Numbered from the stretch's first letter, positions 17,560-26,280 are shown. The stretch: DNA of 64,000 bases from Pantoea sp. At-9b (GCF_000175935.2 NC_014840.1:248001-312000), one strand, 5' to 3'. The notes: a model not told the origin generated them from the sequence alone. Made by a program: numbers and translations.

Positions 17560-17775
17560 ATGAAAACTATCAAAGCACTGTCAATCGCCGCTGTAGCCGC
17601 TCTTTCCCTGATGTCAGCAGCCAGCTTCGCGCAGAGCATCTCTGTGACCTCTTCAACGCTGGACGGTGCGGAAGCGAAAATCGCTGCACAGGCAGCTCAG
17701 CAGGGTGCACAGTACAAAATCACTGAAGCGAACACCAATAACCGTGTTCACATGACCGCAGAACTGTACAAATAA
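17560..17775 (+). CDS. DUF1471 periplasmic peptide, gene 2 copy A
   Basis: A 71-residue precursor: signal peptide MKTIKALSIAAVAALSLM to about SFA-Q, then a DUF1471 domain (STLDGAEAKIAAQAAQQGAQYKITEANTNNRVHMTAELYK). It shares the central DGAEAKIAAQA with gene 1 but has a different leader and tail. AAGGATTAAGACC precedes the ATG, and a GAAGGC/GCCTTC hairpin lies 30 bases before that. It is followed by a terminator. Probably a periplasmic stress-response peptide; the pairing with gene 1 suggests related or heteromeric roles. Confidence 0.88.
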   Translation: MKTIKALSIAAVAALSLMSAASFAQSISVTSSTLDGAEAKIAAQAAQQGAQYKITEANTNNRVHMTAELYK

Positions 17776-17802
17776 CGGATAGTCGTACAGTGAAGTGCCG
17801 GG

Positions 17803-17835
17803 AAAGGTCGCCATAGAGCGGCCTTTCTTGTTTTT
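17803..17835 (+). terminator. Terminator of DUF1471 cassette A
   Basis: AAAGGTCGC and GCGGCCTTT form a 9-bp stem with one G-T pair and a 6-base loop, followed by CTTGTTTTT. Confidence 0.7.
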
Positions 17836-18021
17836 GTATGCCGCTCAACGGCAAATCAACAGTTCCTCCACACCAGCAATCAGCGCAACTTCTGCCGTGT
17901 TTCCCCAAGCATACTGAAACAGCAGGGAGTTGAAGCCAATTGACCCGTTACATTATGCTGGCAACATTGCCAGCGTACCCGACTCAGGGCCGCCTAACCT
18001 CCATTGTATAAAAAGGTCCTT

Positions 18022-18699
18022 ATGAACAAAGGAATGCTTATTTCACGCACCACCCTGCACAGTGAAATAGCAGATGCTATCCGGGAGATGATCGTCAGTG
18101 GTGAACTGGAACCCGGTGACAGAATCCCGGAAAAAGATCTCTGTGAACGGTTCGGGATATCCCGCACGCCGTTGCGGGAAGCACTTAAGGTGCTGGCGAC
18201 TGAGGGCATGCTGGTGTTGCTGCCACAGCGCGGTGCGCGCGTAGCGACCCTGACCGATGAAGAACTGAGTGAACTGTTTCCCATCATCGCCAGCCTGGAA
18301 GGACTGGCGTGTGAACTGGCCTGCGTGCAGATAACTGACGAAGAAATGGCGCATATTGAACAGCTGCATGCCGATATGCTGCGAAGCTACCAACAGCAGG
18401 ACAAGCTGGAATACGCACGCTTAAATCGGGAAATCCATCTCGCCTTATTCGATGCCGCACGCAATCAATCGTTGGTGACCTTCTACCGCAATCTGGAACA
18501 ACGTATCCGTAATATCCGCCACACCGTGCGTCAACTGCCTGATGACTGGCGGCTGGCGGTGCAGGAGCATGAGGAAATCATGGTTTGCCTGCGCGCCCGT
18601 GAATCCGCTCGTCTGGCGCAAACCATGCGTCAGCACGTGATGAATACCGCCAACGCGGTCCGTAATGCTGTAAACGCCAGCCGACTCACTTCCGAGTAA
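18022..18699 (+). CDS. GntR family regulator, FCD subfamily
   Basis: A 225-residue regulator. The N-terminal winged helix has REMIVSGELEPGDRIPEKDLCERFGISRTPLREALKVLATEGML (residues 17-60). The FCD domain has the metal-ligand pattern with an Asp/His helix at ARLNREIHLALFDAARN and EHEEIMVCLRARES. ATG 18022 is chosen because AAAAAGG lies 5 bases upstream. It sits in the same direction ahead of the ABC importer / SHMT-like operon, 240 bases away. A palindrome TTTTCGT-TG-ACGAAAA in that gap is the likely operator. Effector probably the importer's substrate; inference. Confidence 0.88.
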   Translation: MNKGMLISRTTLHSEIADAIREMIVSGELEPGDRIPEKDLCERFGISRTPLREALKVLATEGMLVLLPQRGARVATLTDEELSELFPIIASLEGLACELACVQITDEEMAHIEQLHADMLRSYQQQDKLEYARLNREIHLALFDAARNQSLVTFYRNLEQRIRNIRHTVRQLPDDWRLAVQEHEEIMVCLRARESARLAQTMRQHVMNTANAVRNAVNASRLTSE

Positions 18700-18810
18700 A
18701 GATTGACGGCGGGGTCGCTCGCCGTCAGCACATCTCTACGACTTTCCCTGACTTTGCCGCCTGGGCATGCTGCTGCCTTTTGGCAATATGAATTCATTAT
18801 ACATTATTAA

Positions 18811-18826
18811 TTTTCGTTGACGAAAA
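18811..18826. promoter_or_regulatory. Palindromic operator candidate before the ABC importer operon
   Basis: TTTTCGT-TG-ACGAAAA is a perfect 7+7 inverted repeat 114 bases before the binding-protein start. It lies next to an AT-rich stretch (TTCATTATACATTATTAA) that could hold the promoter. The neighbouring GntR protein is the obvious candidate binder. Confidence 0.45.
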
Positions 18827-18939
18827 CTTCACCAACGATTCATTCTGACGTCCAGCGCTTACGTCATCTGTTCCCGTTGGTGCATGGGAACAGCCAAATT
18901 CACATTTGATTGCAACATTTGGCCTGGCACGGAGAAACC

Positions 18940-19848
18940 ATGAAACCCTATCTGCCCCTGTTCACCGTATTCACCCTGGGAATGCTCGCTTTGCCGGTTG
19001 CGGGCGAGGAACTTAACGGAACACTGAAGAAGATTGCCGATAGCGGAGAAATCGCCGTCGGGCATCGCGATGGCGCAGTGCCTTTTTCCTATTACGATGA
19101 CAAGCAGCAGCCAATCGGCTACGCGATGGATATCTGCGGGGCAGTGGTGGATGCAGTCAAAGCCAAGCTGAACAAACCCGATCTGAAGGTTGATACGATG
19201 GCCGTGACCGGTGCTACGCGTATCCCGTTGCTGGCCAATGGCACCATAGACATGGAATGCGGCACCACAACGAACAACGCGGAACGGCAAAAACAGGTCA
19301 CTTTCTCCACGACGTATTTCGTTGCGGCGGTTCGCATCATGTCCAAAAAATCGGCTCCGGTGTCGGATATGGCCGAACTGAAAGGCAAAGCGGTGGTGAC
19401 GTTGGCTGGCACTACCAGCGTCAAGATCATCAACGATGCTAACAATGCTCAACATCTGGGGATGCGCATTCTATTGGCGAAAGATCTGGCTGAAGGGATG
19501 CTGACGCTGGAAACCGGTCGTGCTGCGGCTTTCATTTTCGACGATGTCTCCCTGGCGGGCGCTCGCGCTACAGCCAAATCTCCCGACGACTACCAGATCT
19601 CTGAGCAGCCGTTATCAGTAGAACCCTATGGCATCATGCTGCGCCGCGACGATCCGCAGTTCAAAGCGTTGGTGAATGCTGCTATTGAGGGGCTGTATAA
19701 AAGCGGCGCTATCAACGCCATCTATGACAAATGGTTTACCCAGCCGATTGCCCCGATGAATGTAAACATGAACTTCCCCATATCGGCACAGTTGCAGAAA
19801 GCCATCGCTAACCCGACCGACGATCCAAACCCCGAGCTGTATCGTTAA
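18940..19848 (+). CDS. Amino-acid ABC transporter substrate-binding protein (GltI-like)
   Basis: A 302-residue periplasmic binding protein with a signal peptide (about residues 1-22, ending VAG-EE). The mature part starts GTLKKIADSGEIAVGHRDGAVPFSYYDD, the classic opening of the glutamate/aspartate group (SBP family 3), with the hinge at PIGYAMDICGAVVDAVK and the second lobe at ELKGKAVVTLAGTTSVKIIND. ATG 18940 follows GGAG. It leads an operon with two permease genes and a PLP enzyme. Likely ligand is an acidic or hydroxy amino acid; the exact one cannot be read. Confidence 0.9.
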   Translation: MKPYLPLFTVFTLGMLALPVAGEELNGTLKKIADSGEIAVGHRDGAVPFSYYDDKQQPIGYAMDICGAVVDAVKAKLNKPDLKVDTMAVTGATRIPLLANGTIDMECGTTTNNAERQKQVTFSTTYFVAAVRIMSKKSAPVSDMAELKGKAVVTLAGTTSVKIINDANNAQHLGMRILLAKDLAEGMLTLETGRAAAFIFDDVSLAGARATAKSPDDYQISEQPLSVEPYGIMLRRDDPQFKALVNAAIEGLYKSGAINAIYDKWFTQPIAPMNVNMNFPISAQLQKAIANPTDDPNPELYR

Positions 19849-19875
19849 GCCGTAAAGTGTGGGAAGGAAATACAC

Positions 19876-20607
19876 ATGAACTACCACTGGAACTGGGCTG
19901 CCTTCTTTGATGTGTCACTGGACGGTGCACATAGCTGGTGGGAAACGCTGGTCATGGGGTTGGGCTGGACCGCTGCCACCGCGGTCGGTGCTTTCGCCAT
20001 TGCGTTGCTGCTTGGCTCGCTGGCTGGTGTCCTGCGGAACTTACCATCACGCGGGCTGAACGGCATGGGCAGTGCCTTCGTCGAAGTGTTCCGTAATATC
20101 CCACTGCTGATGCAGATGTTCCTGTGGTACTTCGTGTTGCCGGAAGCATTGCCCCGTGCGGCTGGGGATTGGCTGAAGCAATTGCCAAATGCCCAGTTCT
20201 ACACCGCGGTATTATGCCTCGGTTGTTATCACGGTGCGCGCATGGCGGAAGTGGTGCGCGCCGGGCTGGAGAGTTTGTCTAAAGGCCAGCGCATGGCCGG
20301 GCAGGCGTTGGGGCTGACGCTGCCTCAAACCTATCGCTATGTCCTGCTGCCGGTGGCGTATCGCATTGTAACCCCCGCCATTACCTCAGAATTTCTCAGC
20401 TGTACCAAAAATACCTCAGTGGCGCTGGCGATCGGCCTGATCGAGCTGACCGGCAGCGCCCGTGCCATGCAGGAAAACACATTTCAGGTCTTCGAGGCGT
20501 TCAGCGTCGCTACGGTGTTGTATCTGCTGCTCAATATGGCGATCGTCTTCGCGATGCGCGGCATCGAAAAGCGGGCGGCGCTGCCGGGCTTTGGAAAAAA
20601 AGGATAG
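19876..20607 (+). CDS. Amino-acid ABC transporter permease (GltJ-like)
   Basis: A 243-residue inner-membrane permease of the His/Glu/Gln/Arg/opine subfamily. It has the N-terminal AFVEVFRNIPLLMQMFLWYFVLPE block near residues 68-91 and the EAA loop that contacts the ATPase, GLESLSKGQRMAGQALGLTLPQTYRYVLLPVAYRIVTP near 132-168. The N-terminal WNWAAFF and the length match GltJ. It lies 27 bases after the binding-protein gene and 3 bases before the second permease. Confidence 0.9.
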   Translation: MNYHWNWAAFFDVSLDGAHSWWETLVMGLGWTAATAVGAFAIALLLGSLAGVLRNLPSRGLNGMGSAFVEVFRNIPLLMQMFLWYFVLPEALPRAAGDWLKQLPNAQFYTAVLCLGCYHGARMAEVVRAGLESLSKGQRMAGQALGLTLPQTYRYVLLPVAYRIVTPAITSEFLSCTKNTSVALAIGLIELTGSARAMQENTFQVFEAFSVATVLYLLLNMAIVFAMRGIEKRAALPGFGKKG

Positions 20608-20610
20608 GTT

Positions 20611-21303
20611 ATGCTGTCGGGATTTGACATTCAAAGCATCGTTAGCGCGCTGCCCTATCTGTTTATGACAGGTATGCGCTTCACCCTCAGCCTGACACTT
20701 TGTGCCACGGTAATTGGCATTGTGTTCGGTACTGCTCTGGCCATCATGCGTCTGTCCCGCTTCCCACTGCTGGTGATGCTGGCTTCCAGTTACGTCAATC
20801 TGATGCGTTCATTGCCGCTGGTGCTGGTGATTTTCTGGTTCTACTTCCTGGTGCCTTACCTGCTTCAGTGGCTCACCGGTTCCTCGTTTCCGGTCCGGGT
20901 AGATCCGTTCTGGTCATCGGTGATTACCTTTACCTTGTTCGAAGCCTGCTATTTCTGCGAAATCGTTCGCTCGGGAATCCAGTCGTTGCCGCGAGGCCAG
21001 AGCAGTGCCGCGCTGGCACTGGGTCTCACCCCCGCGCAGTCTCTGCTTTACGTGATATTGCCGCAGGCGATGCGCAACATGCTGCCGCTGTTCCTGACGC
21101 AAACCATCATTCTTTTTCAGGACACCTCGCTGGTCTATGTCCTCTCGATCACTGATTTCCTCGGCGCTGCCGCCAAAGTAGCCCAGCGCGACGGCCGTCT
21201 GCTGGAGATGTACCTGTTTGCGGCGGCGGTCTATTTCCTGATCTCTTACGGCGCTTCGTGCGGCGTGCGCTATCTGCAAAAGCGCATCTCCATCGTGCGC
21301 TAA
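20611..21303 (+). CDS. Amino-acid ABC transporter permease (GltK-like)
   Basis: A 230-residue permease, partner of the preceding gene. It has SYVNLMRSLPLVLVIFWFYFLVPY near residues 60-80 and the EAA loop GIQSLPRGQSSAALALGLTPAQSLLYVILPQAMRN near 121-155. The end QDTSLVYVLSITDFLGAA is typical of GltK. The start follows AAAAAAGGATAGG. No ATPase gene follows; the next gene is an SHMT-like enzyme, so the importer must borrow an ATPase encoded elsewhere. Confidence 0.9.
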   Translation: MLSGFDIQSIVSALPYLFMTGMRFTLSLTLCATVIGIVFGTALAIMRLSRFPLLVMLASSYVNLMRSLPLVLVIFWFYFLVPYLLQWLTGSSFPVRVDPFWSSVITFTLFEACYFCEIVRSGIQSLPRGQSSAALALGLTPAQSLLYVILPQAMRNMLPLFLTQTIILFQDTSLVYVLSITDFLGAAAKVAQRDGRLLEMYLFAAAVYFLISYGASCGVRYLQKRISIVR

Positions 21304-21332
21304 CGCGATATTTCAACCTGACGGATGTTTCG

Positions 21333-22556
21333 ATGACTGTACCCCACAATAATGATTACGCCCTGCATGCTAACGATCCTGACGCTCTGCTGCGCGAGTC
21401 GGCGGCACGAACGGAAACGTTGTTAAATGGCCGTATTGTGCTTTATGCCGGGGCGAACCTGCCCAGTCCGGCAGCGATGGCCGCCTATGCTCCAGGGTTA
21501 AGCGCTTATCCGGCGATGGGGCCCGCTTTCAGCAAGGAGCAGCCAGATACCGGGCTGGTTTCAACACTGGAAGTCGCACTGGAGCAAGAAATCAATGGGT
21601 TGCTTGGTTCTGCATGGGCGGAAACCCGATTGCCCAATTGCACTACCGCTAATCTGGCGGTATTCCACGCTTTCAGCCAGCCGGGCGATTTGCTGCTGGC
21701 CCCGGATGCGGCCCATGGCGGACACCTGAGCCAACGCCGCAACGGTACGCCTGCTCTGGCTGGCTTGCGGGTGGAGGAATTGCCGTTCGACGCGTCAAAC
21801 TGTTGTCTCGATGCGGTAGCGGCAGCGGAACAGGTCCGTCAACGACGACCCGCCATGGTGATGTTGGGGCGCTCTGTCATGATCACACCCGACGATGTGG
21901 AGCCAGTAGTAGAGGCGGCCCGTGCAGTCGGTGCCATCACGGTGTTCGATGCATCTCATGTGCTGGGCCTGATTATCGGCGGCGTATTTCCCAATCCGCT
22001 GGCAATGGGCGTCGATATTCTGACCAGCTCCACCTACAAAACGCTGCCAGGTCGACCGCACAGCATCATCGCCGGACGTGATGCCGCACAGGGGAAACAC
22101 TTAGCACAACTCATCGGACAGCGGTTGATTGCCAACGCCGATGCAGGCTGTCTGCCGTCATTGCTGGTCACGTTGCAAGAAGCCCGTCAGGAAGGTGTCG
22201 GTTACGCTCAGCAAATCTGCCGCAATACAACAGCCATGGCTGAGGCATTGCAGGGGTTTGCTGTGACGGTCACCGCGGCGAAACCCGGGCAAACGGCTAC
22301 CCACCAATTGCTGATACCCATGAGCGATGTAATGCCAGCCAGCGCGGTGATTGACCATCTGGCCCGTCAGGGTGTGCTGGTGGGTACCTGCAATGATCCC
22401 CTGGCTCCCGGTAGATTCGCCCTGCGAGTGGGCACCCAGTTTATGACCAGACAGGGATGTGACGAAAAGGATTTCGAGGTATTTGCCCGTCGCCTGGCGG
22501 CGTTATTGGTGCGCGACCCGGATGGGCGTATGGCTTGTCTTCCTGAAAACGGATAA
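21333..22556 (+). CDS. Serine hydroxymethyltransferase-like PLP enzyme
   Basis: A 407-residue fold-type I PLP enzyme related to serine hydroxymethyltransferase. The PLP lysine lies in SSTYKTLPGRPHSIIAG near residue 235, the cofactor Asp/His in VFDASHVLGLI near 207, and the substrate region YPAMGPAFSKEQPDTGLVSTLE near 50-70. It differs from housekeeping GlyA: the core block TTHKTLRGPRGG is altered and the N terminus is divergent, so another hydroxy- or alpha-methyl amino acid, or an aldolase-type reaction, is possible. I chose ATG 21333, the first start after the permease stop; its ribosome site is weak. Catabolic partner of the importer by position. Confidence 0.8.
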   Translation: MTVPHNNDYALHANDPDALLRESAARTETLLNGRIVLYAGANLPSPAAMAAYAPGLSAYPAMGPAFSKEQPDTGLVSTLEVALEQEINGLLGSAWAETRLPNCTTANLAVFHAFSQPGDLLLAPDAAHGGHLSQRRNGTPALAGLRVEELPFDASNCCLDAVAAAEQVRQRRPAMVMLGRSVMITPDDVEPVVEAARAVGAITVFDASHVLGLIIGGVFPNPLAMGVDILTSSTYKTLPGRPHSIIAGRDAAQGKHLAQLIGQRLIANADAGCLPSLLVTLQEARQEGVGYAQQICRNTTAMAEALQGFAVTVTAAKPGQTATHQLLIPMSDVMPASAVIDHLARQGVLVGTCNDPLAPGRFALRVGTQFMTRQGCDEKDFEVFARRLAALLVRDPDGRMACLPENG

Positions 22557-22692
22557 ACGGCGTCCCTTCGTTGGTTGTGAACCTCCGGTGAGAACAACAT
22601 GGTGGTTTATCACCGGAATACACAAATACTCATTTACTCAAAAACTCATGGAGACAGGCATTTAGCGGTAGAGGTAGCTGCCAATCCCCACT

Positions 22693-22714
22693 AAAGTGAC
22701 GATGTCACTTTTTG
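22693..22714 (+). terminator. Intrinsic terminator after the importer operon
   Basis: AAAGTGAC, loop GAT, GTCACTTT followed by TTG: an 8-bp perfect stem with a T-run. It lies 136 bases after the SHMT-like gene. A second structure, CCGGTGA/TCACCGG, lies nearer the gene at about 22588-22619. Confidence 0.7.
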
Positions 22715-22829
22715 TTGCGGTCACTGTTGGCCGATTAGCCGTATTCATTGTCCATATACGGATACTTTGCACCATCCGGCTTTCTGTATTCTGTGACGAC
22801 GAGACCTTGTCTGTGTCAAAGGAAAATAC

Positions 22830-23222
22830 ATGAAAACGCATCGTCAGATTGTCGTTGACGCCTTAACGGAAATTGTCAGCAACCCAATACATGATGAAGT
22901 GAAAATCGCGTCATATTTTTCGCCTGCCTATCAGCAATATGTTGATGGCAAGCATATGGATTACCGCGATTTCATCAAACATATGGCAGTGCTGAAAACG
23001 TTGACGCATCAGATGCAGGTAACAATGCTAAGCATTGTTTCTGAAGGAAACAGGGTCTGCACGCATCATCGCGTTAAGGTTGAAAAACACAATGGTGCAC
23101 GCAGCGAAGTGGAGGTGATGGCACACTTCACGTTGGCAGCAGATCGGATTGTCCGATGTGATGAATTAACCCGTCAGATATCCGGTGATAAGCGTGATCA
23201 TGATTTGGGCAGCAGGATCTAA
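22830..23222 (+). CDS. SnoaL-like / NTF2-fold protein
   Basis: A 130-residue single-domain protein of the SnoaL/NTF2-like fold: an N-terminal helix pair (HRQIVVDALTEIVSNP), the FSPAYQQYVDGKHMDYRDFIKHM cone helix block, and long curved strands from residue 65 on. Such proteins are small polyketide cyclases, isomerases or binding proteins. AAAGGAAAAT supports the start. It is convergent with a LysR gene, with a hairpin between them. Function not assignable. Confidence 0.72.
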   Translation: MKTHRQIVVDALTEIVSNPIHDEVKIASYFSPAYQQYVDGKHMDYRDFIKHMAVLKTLTHQMQVTMLSIVSEGNRVCTHHRVKVEKHNGARSEVEVMAHFTLAADRIVRCDELTRQISGDKRDHDLGSRI

Positions 23223-23240
23223 GCTGTCAACGAAGCCTTG

Positions 23241-23268
23241 CCCATCATTTCATCATTGCAATGATGGG
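23241..23268. terminator. Hairpin between convergent SnoaL-like and LysR genes
   Basis: CCCATCATT and AATGATGGG form a perfect 9-bp stem with a 10-base loop; one more G-C pair extends each end. No T-run on either strand, so termination is plausible but not certain. Confidence 0.5.
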
Positions 23269-23288
23269 GCGGCGGAATGAAACATTAG

Positions 23289-24206
23289 TCAGTCCTGCCA
23301 GCGCCATTCAGGCTGACTGAGATGTTTGGCAAAAAAGTCCGACAGTGCTTTTACCTTAAGCGGGCGGCTGCGCGATGTCGGGGTAACAAAGTAGAGCCCT
23401 CCCTGGGTCATCGACCACTCATCAAGCAGATGCACCAGTCTCCCGTCTTTCAGATACTCAGCGGCAATAAATTCAGGCAGTTCGGCGATACCCAACCCCG
23501 CCAACAGCGGCGGCAGCAGCGCGTCGGAGTTGGTTACCCGCAACGGGCCGTTCGGCACAATATCTTCCTGCAAACCAGACGAGTGGCTAAACCGCCACAC
23601 CTGGCTTCGTGCCCTGTAGGCATAGCTGAAGCACTGCCGGGCAGACAACTCACGCGGATGCTGCGGCATACCGTGTTGTGCGAGGTAAGCCGGTGACGCC
23701 ACCAGATACTGCGTCACCGCACACAGCCGGCGTGCGACCAGTGAGGAATCCGGCAGCGACGCAATACGCAATGCGGCGTCAAAGCCCTCCGCGATCAGAT
23801 CGACTGACGCATCGGACAGATGCAGATCCACGCTCAGTTCCGGGAACTGGCGAATAAGTTCTGGCATCAGGGGGGCAACCCACCGCAGTCCAAATGACAT
23901 CGGGACGGCCAGCCGTACCTGACCGCGTGGTTGTACTGCCAGATCGTGCGCTTCGCTTTCCATTTCTTCCGCCTGGCGATACATCTCCGAGGCCTTGGTA
24001 ACCATGCTCTGACCAAACTCCGTCAGAGCCAGCTGGCGTGACGTTCGGTTAAACAGCCTGCCGCCCAGTCGCTCCTCAAGCCGTGCCACAGCGCGGGAAA
24101 CGGTCGGTACGGATACGCCCATCACTCTGGCCGCAGCAGCAAAAGAACCTTCCTCTGCCACCTTTGCGAACATCGCGAGTCCTTCAAAATCGGGAAATTT
24201 GTTCAT
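23289..24206 (-). CDS. LysR family transcriptional regulator
   Basis: A 305-residue regulator. The winged helix-turn-helix occupies residues 1-62 (FPDFEGLAMFAKVAEEGSFAAAARVMGVSVPTVSRAVARLEERLGG), followed by the effector domain with VRLAVPMSFGLRWVAPLMPEL. It belongs to the CrgA/DmlR-like group. It is divergent from the secreted VOC gene; the 137-base gap holds repeated TTTCAAA sequences that overlap its own start codon, suggesting self-repression. It probably controls the VOC / SnoaL / SDR / hydrolase series to its right. Confidence 0.9.
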   Translation of the reverse strand: MNKFPDFEGLAMFAKVAEEGSFAAAARVMGVSVPTVSRAVARLEERLGGRLFNRTSRQLALTEFGQSMVTKASEMYRQAEEMESEAHDLAVQPRGQVRLAVPMSFGLRWVAPLMPELIRQFPELSVDLHLSDASVDLIAEGFDAALRIASLPDSSLVARRLCAVTQYLVASPAYLAQHGMPQHPRELSARQCFSYAYRARSQVWRFSHSSGLQEDIVPNGPLRVTNSDALLPPLLAGLGIAELPEFIAAEYLKDGRLVHLLDEWSMTQGGLYFVTPTSRSRPLKVKALSDFFAKHLSQPEWRWQD

Positions 24207-24249
24207 TTCAAATTTGCAATGATGAGTTTCAAATCATTCTATTTTGAAA
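24206..24249. promoter_or_regulatory. Repeated TTTCAAA sites in the LysR-VOC divergent region
   Basis: TTTCAAA occurs at 24206-24212 and 24227-24233, 21 bases apart, and its inverse TTTGAAA at 24243-24249 makes a 7-N9-7 inverted repeat. The spacing and the place next to the LysR start fit LysR-type binding sites. Confidence 0.45.
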
Positions 24250-24343
24250 ATCACCTTTCGTCGATATGCTTTTCACATCGCGATGACAACCGTTGTCGCC
24301 CGGGACTCAGATTCGGGTCATTAACGCATTACAGGGATAAAAA

Positions 24344-24898
24344 ATGAAAACCAACCGCATCGCTTCAACACTGTTTGCTTCCTCTCTGTTACTGGGAGCG
24401 GCCAGCGTCGCTGCACCGGCCTTCAGCGCCAGCCAGCCGCCGCTGGTCACGATTTCCGGCGTGGATCATGCCGGGATTAACGTCCCGGATTTGGATAAAG
24501 CCATCGCATTTTTCCAGACCACTTTCGGCGCGACACTGGAATCAGACATCACCCCGGGAGCCATCCCGGATGCGTGGAAAGCGGCTTTTAACTGGCATCA
24601 GTCCAGTGAACTTAAGCGTTTTGTCATGATGCGCCTGCCGGATGGCACCGGTGTGGAACTCTTCCAGTATCGGGGTGAGTTAATCGGTCATGAGCGTCCT
24701 CATCAGGATGATGACGCCGCGACGCACATCGCGCTGAAAACGCATGACGTACAGACCAGCTATGCAGCCATCAAGCAAGCCGGGCTGAAAACCCTGAACG
24801 AGCCAGTGACAAACGCCGATGGCACCCAGTGGTTTTACTTCCTGACGCCGTGGGGCTCGCAGATTGAGCTGGTTGGCAAAGTGAAAACATCAAACTGA
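24344..24898 (+). CDS. Exported VOC-fold protein
   Basis: A 184-residue protein with a signal peptide (residues 1-29, ending AFSA) and one VOC domain. Domain landmarks are VDHAGINVPDLDKAIAFFQTTFGA (residues 40-63, metal-ligand His at HAG) and DGTGVELFQYRGE, with a last strand WGSQIELVGK carrying the glutamate ligand. VOC enzymes are usually cytoplasmic, so export is notable. The start has AGGG 10 bases upstream. A second exported small protein follows 12 bases later, suggesting an operon whose products act in the periplasm. Confidence 0.82.
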   Translation: MKTNRIASTLFASSLLLGAASVAAPAFSASQPPLVTISGVDHAGINVPDLDKAIAFFQTTFGATLESDITPGAIPDAWKAAFNWHQSSELKRFVMMRLPDGTGVELFQYRGELIGHERPHQDDDAATHIALKTHDVQTSYAAIKQAGLKTLNEPVTNADGTQWFYFLTPWGSQIELVGKVKTSN

Positions 24899-24910
24899 CA
24901 GGACACTGAG

Positions 24911-25366
24911 ATGAAAAAGATATTTACCCAAGGCTTACTCCTGACCGCTTTGCTGGCAGGCACCTATAACGTATTTGCGGAGAACACCACCATGAACATC
25001 ACCACCACTGAGACGGTTCCTGCGGGTTTGCAGCAGCTGATTGATCGCCACTTTGCCATCTGGAACAACACCGATGCCACTGAGCGGGCGAAAGGTTTTG
25101 CCGGTGTCTATACATCTGATTTTTTCGTTGCCGATTACGACGGACTGAATAAGGGGGCGGAACGCGTGAATGCCGCCATCAGCCGAGTGCAGTCAAAACA
25201 CCCTGGTTTTATCTTTACCCCGGCTCCCGTCGAGTGGAATCACGGCATTGCCCGTGTGACATGGGGCTATGGCCCGAAAGATAACCCTTACCTGGTGCGG
25301 GGGGAAGATGTCATTACCGTCAGCGGCGACAGGCTGTCGAGCGCCCGTGTTTTTCTCAGCAAATGA
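24911..25366 (+). CDS. Exported SnoaL/NTF2-like protein
   Basis: A 151-residue protein with a signal peptide (about 1-23, ending VFA-E). The mature part looks like a SnoaL/DUF4440-type domain: LQQLIDRHFAIWNNTDATERAKGFAGVYTSDFFVADYDG, then VNAAISRVQSKHPGFIF and strands with WGYGPKDNPYLVRGEDVITV. The family covers hydratases, isomerases and binding proteins. It follows the exported VOC gene by 12 bases with its own weak ribosome site (ACACTGAG), so the two are likely co-expressed. Exact function unknown. Confidence 0.72.
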   Translation: MKKIFTQGLLLTALLAGTYNVFAENTTMNITTTETVPAGLQQLIDRHFAIWNNTDATERAKGFAGVYTSDFFVADYDGLNKGAERVNAAISRVQSKHPGFIFTPAPVEWNHGIARVTWGYGPKDNPYLVRGEDVITVSGDRLSSARVFLSK

Positions 25367-25530
25367 TGCAGTACGGGCAATCATTATCAATTATCCACCT
25401 GTGTGAAGAGTGTTTTTCTGATTAGTGCGTTTTTCCGCACTGATTAAAGACGTTACAGTGCTTGCCGGACGTAATAGCCGGGTTTTCACTGTAATTCATT
25501 GATTAAAAATTAATATTAAGGGGTTACACC

Positions 25531-26280
25531 ATGAGTAAAAAACTTTCGGACAAAATCGCGTTAGTCACAGGCGGCAGCTCAGGTATCGGCTTGGCGTCAG
25601 CGCAGGAGCTGGCAGAGCAGGGCGCGACAGTGTATATCACGGGCCGCCGCCAGGAAGAACTCGATGCCGCAGTGGCCTTAATCGGGCCGTCAGCAAGAGG
25701 GATTCGTGCTGATGCCTCGGTATTAAGCGACCTCGATACTGTGTTTTCGACCATCGCCAGCGCGTCAGGCAAACTGGACATACTGTTCGCCAATGCGGGT
25801 GGCGGCGACATGATGCCGCTGGGCAGCATCACTGAAGAACACTTTGACCGTATTTTCGGCACTAACGTGCGTGGCGTGCTGTTCACCGTTCAGAAGGCGC
25901 TACCGCTGCTGACAAATGGTGCTTCCGTGATTCTTACCGGTTCAACAGCCGCGACGAAAGGCACCGCCAACTTCAGCGTTTACAGCGCAAGTAAGGCTGC
26001 GGTGCGTAACCTGGCCCGTTCCTGGGCGCTTGATCTGAAAGACCGTGGTATTCGCATCAATGTGGTCAGCCCTGGACCGATCCGCACGCCAGGCCTGGGA
26101 GGGCTTGTCCCGGAAGAACATCGTCAGGGGCTGTTTGACATGCTGGCCGCTGGCGTACCGCTGGGTCGCCTTGGTGAACCAGAAGAAATTGGTAAAACGG
26201 TCGCGTTTCTGGCGTCTGACGATGCGAGTTTTATTAACGCGTCTGAAATCTTCGTTGACGGCGGACTCGCTCAAATTTAA
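25531..26280 (+). CDS. SDR family oxidoreductase
   Basis: A 249-residue classical short-chain dehydrogenase. It has TGGSSGIG (residues 13-20), NAGGGD near 88, the catalytic Ser in [11 protein letters not shown], the catalytic YSASK near 151 and the end [13 protein letters not shown]. The residue after the second strand is RRQEE, an arginine pattern favouring NADP. AAGGGG lies 9 bases upstream of the ATG. It lies between the exported VOC/SnoaL pair and the hydrolase, with 160 bases on each side; co-regulation by the LysR protein is possible. Substrate unknown. Confidence 0.9.
   Translation: MSKKLSDKIALVTGGSSGIGLASAQELAEQGATVYITGRRQEELDAAVALIGPSARGIRADASVLSDLDTVFSTIASASGKLDILFANAGGGDMMPLGSITEEHFDRIFGTNVRGVLFTVQKALPLLTNGASVILTGSTAATKGTANFSVYSASKAAVRNLARSWALDLKDRGIRINVVSPGPIRTPGLGGLVPEEHRQGLFDMLAAGVPLGRLGEPEEIGKTVAFLASDDASFINASEIFVDGGLAQI

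Larger units (their letters stand above)
17103..17835 (+). repeat. DUF1471 cassette, copy A (two genes)
   Basis: A unit of about 730 bases with leader, two small genes, an intercistronic stem-loop and a terminator. It recurs in direct orientation at 28046-28774 with only scattered base changes, and in shortened form at 37394-37784. The right end of copy A is the most diverged of the three. No transposase or terminal inverted repeat is seen, so spread by recombination or segmental duplication is likely. Confidence 0.85.
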
